The notes under the pieces were generated by a model that was not told the DNA's origin, made no database searches, and saw only the letters and a list, made by a program, of their open reading frames with translations. Below are positions 50,698 through 53,375 of a stretch of 53,375 nucleotides of DNA, piece after piece. Position numbers and translations under genes: made by a program. This stretch comes from Rossellomorea aquimaris (lineage in GTDB: Bacteria > Bacillota > Bacilli > Bacillales > Bacillaceae_B): positions 1 through 53,375 of the forward strand of contig NZ_QNRJ01000025.1 in assembly GCF_003315075.1 (NCBI RefSeq). The letters are read 5' to 3'. Within the stretch, counting starts at the first letter, position 1. The number at the start of each line of letters is the position of its first letter.

Positions 50698-50714
50698 GTT
50701 ATAATGGTTATAAC
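50698..50714 (+). promoter_or_regulatory. Operator palindrome on the -10 of the toxin-antitoxin promoter
   Basis: GTTATAATGGTTATAAC is a perfect 7-bp inverted repeat with a 3-base centre. It contains TATAAT (50700-50705) preceded by TG, an extended -10. The AbrB-type antitoxin encoded next very likely binds here to autoregulate. Confidence 0.7.
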
Positions 50715-50736
50715 GTTATGACGAGGGGTGAGAAAA

Positions 50737-50988
50737 GTGGAACAATATGAGCGGAGAGTTACAAGGATAGGAAATAGCTATGGTATCACGATTCCTACTG
50801 AGCTTCTTAAGCAAGTTGGATTAGCTCAAGGGGATGACGTTCAGGTTGAAGTCAAAGAAGGGAAAATTGTTTTACGGAAAAAAGAACAGCTAACACTTCC
50901 TGAAGGAGTAGATGCTGAGTTCATGGATATTCTAAATGATGTGATTAAGGAACATGACAAAGCCTTTAAAGGGTTAGTGGACAAATAA
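50737..50988 (+). CDS. AbrB/MazE-type antitoxin of a Doc pair
   Basis: The protein has 83 residues. An N-terminal SpoVT-AbrB swapped-hairpin domain (VTRIGNSYGITIPTELLKQV, then KEGKIVLRKK) binds DNA; the C-terminal acidic tail should neutralise the toxin. GTG at 50737 has AGGGGTG six bases upstream; GTG 50728 is an alternative. The stop overlaps the toxin ATG by one base. Confidence 0.85.
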   Translation: MEQYERRVTRIGNSYGITIPTELLKQVGLAQGDDVQVEVKEGKIVLRKKEQLTLPEGVDAEFMDILNDVIKEHDKAFKGLVDK

Positions 50989-51386
50989 TGGATGAATTTA
51001 TTTATCTGACCACAAACCAAGTGATTGCCATAAACACAGTACAAATTCGTCTGTACTCACCAAAGGAACCTGTAGGGGTTAAAGATGCGCACCTTCTGGA
51101 TTCAGCCATTAACCGGCCAAAACAATCTGCATTTGGCCGTGATGCTTATCCGGAAATATCTGAAAAGGCGGCAGCTCTATTTGAATCCATTGCAAAAAAC
51201 CACGCGTTTCATAATGCCAACAAACGAACGGCGCTTGCTTCACTCATTATTTTCTTGAAGATTAATCATTATAAATGGACAATGGGAATTGAAGAAGAAC
51301 AAGATTTTACAGTGGACGTAGTGAATCACAAATACAATTTTGAAGAGATTGTTTTTAGCATTCAACAACATATCGTAAAAATTTAA
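50988..51386 (+). CDS. doc: Doc-family (Fic fold) toxin
   Basis: The protein has 132 residues. The Fic-like motif HAFHNANKRTA (H-x-F-x-N-A-N-K-R, about 74-84) is the Doc form, which phosphorylates EF-Tu and stops translation. All core residues are present. Residues about 90-108 are duplicated as a relic at 25226. A hairpin terminator starts at the stop codon. Confidence 0.88.
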   Translation: MDEFIYLTTNQVIAINTVQIRLYSPKEPVGVKDAHLLDSAINRPKQSAFGRDAYPEISEKAAALFESIAKNHAFHNANKRTALASLIIFLKINHYKWTMGIEEEQDFTVDVVNHKYNFEEIVFSIQQHIVKI

Positions 51387-51547
51387 TGCCATTCTCTTGG
51401 AATATTGAGAGTGGTATTTTTAATGATGAGACTATGATTAATCGGTCCCTGATCCCCAGCAAGGTGATCAGGCACTTTTTCTTCAGGGAAAACCCCGTGG
51501 GTTATAATAGATAAAGGTTCTGATCGGGTGATCAGAACCTTTTTTCC
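51387..51547. terminator. Three terminator hairpins between doc and the MFS gene
   Basis: GCCATTCTC/GAGAGTGGT with ATTTTT (51388-51421), CCTGATC/GATCAGG with CACTTTTTC (about 51450-51483), and GGTTCTGATC/GATCAGAACC with seven Ts (51516-51547). All have T-runs on the plus strand. Confidence 0.7.
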
Positions 51548-51617
51548 TTTCCTGTTAATGTAGGTGGTTAACGTTGTTGAACACTTCTTTCTAGATCCTT
51601 CTGTTGGATAATGTCCT

Positions 51618-52808
51618 TTACGCTGATGTCTCATGCTTCCGGTCCAATCGATGACTCAAGAATGTCAACAGACTTGCACAAAGGGCAACCACTCCACCGA
51701 CTAGCGACACATTCATCAAGGGCCCTTGATGGTAAACAAGGCCTCCGAGTGCCGATCCCATGGCGATACCGACGTTGCTTGCAACGGGCATCAAGGAAGC
51801 GGCGAGTCCTGTCGCTTTCGGTTGATACACACCGGCAAGGTCAATCAAGTAAAGCTGGGTTGAGGTCGTTAGCAAGATCGCCATCAAGGACATCAAGCCA
51901 ATGTTGATCAAGCCGATGATAAAATGGCCGGTCGTAAAGTACAATCCGATCAGGACAAAGGCCTGGATAAGGAAAACGAAACGCAGGCGTCCGATGGCAT
52001 TGTGACTGGCAATCTTTCCGGCCAGTATGTTGCTGAATATCGAGATGAATCCGTAGGCGAACAGAATCAAGCTGATGGAGCTGCCTGGTGCTCCCATCAT
52101 GTCCAGAATCGGGACAAGATACGTAAAGACCGCATAGGTGGCACCGAATCCGAGAGCCGGGATGAAGAAAGCCATCAAGATCCGCGGGTGGGTCAATAAA
52201 GAGAACTGGTCACGCATGGAACTGCGGTATTGACTGAGCTTACTCGGCAAGTTCATGAACGATGCCAAAAAGGCAAGCACACCAAGGATCGTCGTCAACA
52301 GGAACGTGGCATGCCAGTCGTACCACTCCGCGATGACGGTACCGATGGGAACTCCGATCACGTTTGCCAGAGTGAACCCGCCGAAAACGAAGGAAATGGC
52401 CACTCCCCGTTTCGTCACGGGAATCGCTTCGCTGGCGATCGTCATGGCAAGGGAAATCGATACTCCTGTGACAATGGCTGTCAGCATGCGAAGGACAAGG
52501 AGCATGACGTAGCTTGTCGAAATCACACACAATGCATTCAGGATGATAAATGTTCCTATCAAAAACAACATCCATTTCCGCTTTGGAAAATGGCTTGTTG
52601 CCGACATCACGATCGGGGTGGCGATGGCAAAAGTAATCGCAAACGCCGACACCAGCGTACCTGCCTTTGCGTTCGTTATATGAAGGCTCGAGGAAATCTC
52701 CGTTAAGATCCCCACGATGACAAATTCGCTTGTCCCGAGAACAAACGTTAGTAAACTAAGTGTGAAGATAAGAAACCAATGCTGTTTGGTTAATACAGTC
52801 TCTTGCAT
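51618..52808 (-). CDS. MFS transporter, AraJ/YdhP-like drug or sugar exporter
   Basis: The protein has 396 residues with twelve hydrophobic helices. The MFS motif A-like loop between helices 2 and 3 reads SATSHFPKRKWML, and antiporter-type motif C-like sequence lies in GFTLANVIGVPIG. The opening LTFVLGTSEFVIVGILTEIS is typical of the DHA1 AraJ/YdhP group of proton-driven exporters. The ATG at 52808 follows AGAGGT; the longer frame to 52856 lacks a site. Substrate unknown. Confidence 0.85.
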   Translation of the reverse strand: MQETVLTKQHWFLIFTLSLLTFVLGTSEFVIVGILTEISSSLHITNAKAGTLVSAFAITFAIATPIVMSATSHFPKRKWMLFLIGTFIILNALCVISTSYVMLLVLRMLTAIVTGVSISLAMTIASEAIPVTKRGVAISFVFGGFTLANVIGVPIGTVIAEWYDWHATFLLTTILGVLAFLASFMNLPSKLSQYRSSMRDQFSLLTHPRILMAFFIPALGFGATYAVFTYLVPILDMMGAPGSSISLILFAYGFISIFSNILAGKIASHNAIGRLRFVFLIQAFVLIGLYFTTGHFIIGLINIGLMSLMAILLTTSTQLYLIDLAGVYQPKATGLAASLMPVASNVGIAMGSALGGLVYHQGPLMNVSLVGGVVALCASLLTFLSHRLDRKHETSA

Positions 52809-52856
52809 AAGTACCTCTTTTCTAGGATGGATAGACATCAATATTAGTATAGGCAA

Positions 52857-53375
52857 ACAATTTAATTATCATATCATAGAATGGGACAGTGGGGACAGGT
52901 CACTTGTCCCGGGAAAGCATGGGGGCAGCTCTGATGCTTTCTAAACAAAAAAGGAATGCTTTTTATTCTAAGTAGTTCAGTTTTTGTGGAGAAACATCGC
53001 AAATGGCATATGAATTAGCATACCTTATAGCACAGTAAATAGCAGAACAGTTTGTATTGATATATCGGCGTTTTATAAGAAGATAACAACAAAATAACGT
53101 AAGAAATAGCACCCATAATAACAACGTGACAATGGCTATTGTCATTGTGCGAATTAGGGTGCTATTTTACTTGTGAATTGGTATGTGATTATCATACTGT
53201 TGCGAGAAAAAATAAAGGATTTATTACATTATGTGGTAAAATAAATCTAAAGAGTATGAAAATTCAGTTCTTCAACTAACGGGCAGCATTCCTGTTATGA
53301 AGAAAAATAGAGTTTGAACAAAAAAAGAACCTCTTGGTATGATAAGAGTGTCCTGAGCCGGCAAGCAAAACGGAC
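52857..53375. other. 519-bp end region: repeat scraps, a large hairpin, no intact gene
   Basis: Contains a GGGGACAGGT/ACTTGTCCC repeat piece (52891-52912), a large inverted repeat (53104-53167), then AT-rich sequence and, from about 53270, CTTCAACTAACGGGCAGCAT, which resembles ends of dispersed Bacillus elements. No coding frame with a ribosome site was found. Confidence 0.45.
53104..53167. repeat. Large inverted repeat with nested stem
   Basis: AAATAGCACCC and GGGTGCTATTT enclose TGACAAT...ATTGTCA. The palindrome could be a terminator-like element or a tiny mobile-element remnant; no T-run follows. Confidence 0.6.

Noticed and set aside
52963..53145. 60-residue minus-strand frame with a hydrophobic start
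   Set aside because: It begins inside a large inverted repeat, lacks a ribosome site and has an irregular composition after the first helix.
53260..53375. Possible left end of an insertion sequence
   Set aside because: The sequence resembles ends of dispersed Bacillus elements, but no transposase or matching second end is within the window, so I list it only as part of the end region.

Overview
The window reads as chromosome of a low-to-mid GC Gram-positive spore former of the Bacillaceae (Bacillus sensu lato; a Rossellomorea-like species would fit, but I cannot prove the genus). Pointers are strong AGGAGG ribosome sites, frequent TTG/GTG starts, a KinB-like sensor kinase, an RsbR-type STAS protein, a PbpA/PbpH-like class B penicillin-binding protein, a DnaD-like/DnaB replication module and staphyloxanthin-type carotenoid genes. 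I found no rRNA, tRNA or CRISPR array.

Layout. (1) 0-10 kb is a restriction island. It holds an EVE-HNH nuclease, a small XRE regulator pair, a MazG-like pyrophosphohydrolase, a C5-cytosine methyltransferase convergent with Vsr and a MutH/Sau3AI-type endonuclease, and a McrB-like NTPase overlapping a DUF2357 nuclease. (2) 10.4-15.8 kb is a three-gene Shango-type anti-phage operon (TerB protein, DUF2791 ATPase, DEIH helicase) whose first protein also carries a TM2 membrane domain. Gene relics and an unknown membrane-anchored protein follow to 17.2 kb. (3) 17.4-21.1 kb has a YcxB-like membrane protein and a phage-type replication module (initiator, helicase loader, DnaB). (4) 21.3-24.9 kb carries a penicillin-binding protein and an orphan sporulation-type kinase. 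(5) 25.5-28.7 kb is a carotenoid operon: a CrtP-like oxidase, the acyltransferase CrtO and the glycosyltransferase CrtQ. (6) 28.9-38.6 kb is a type II Wadjet (JetABCD) operon bracketed by two genes for coiled-coil proteins built of 14-residue repeats. A decayed third copy of the first one lies at 39.6 kb. (7) 40.5-44.3 kb looks like a secreted-peptide locus: a bacteriocin-like gene broken by an in-frame stop, a small membrane protein, a helical protein and a two-component system. Two promoters here share tandem 11-bp boxes with identical spacing to a putative -10. (8) 44.5-53.4 kb is mixed accessory DNA: HEPT/MNT and Doc toxin-antitoxin pairs, an RsbR-like protein, small membrane proteins, an acetyltransferase, a serine hydrolase and an MFS exporter.

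Intergenic DNA from 25 kb rightwards is full of short palindromic repeats of several families, many working as terminators. The same zone holds gene scraps, for example a Doc fragment in front of the carotenoid genes. Together these mark an actively rearranging accessory region.

The most notable points are the TM2-fused Shango operon, the composite Sau3AI/McrBC/Vsr restriction locus, Wadjet flanked by repeat-coil proteins, and the box-controlled bacteriocin-like locus.
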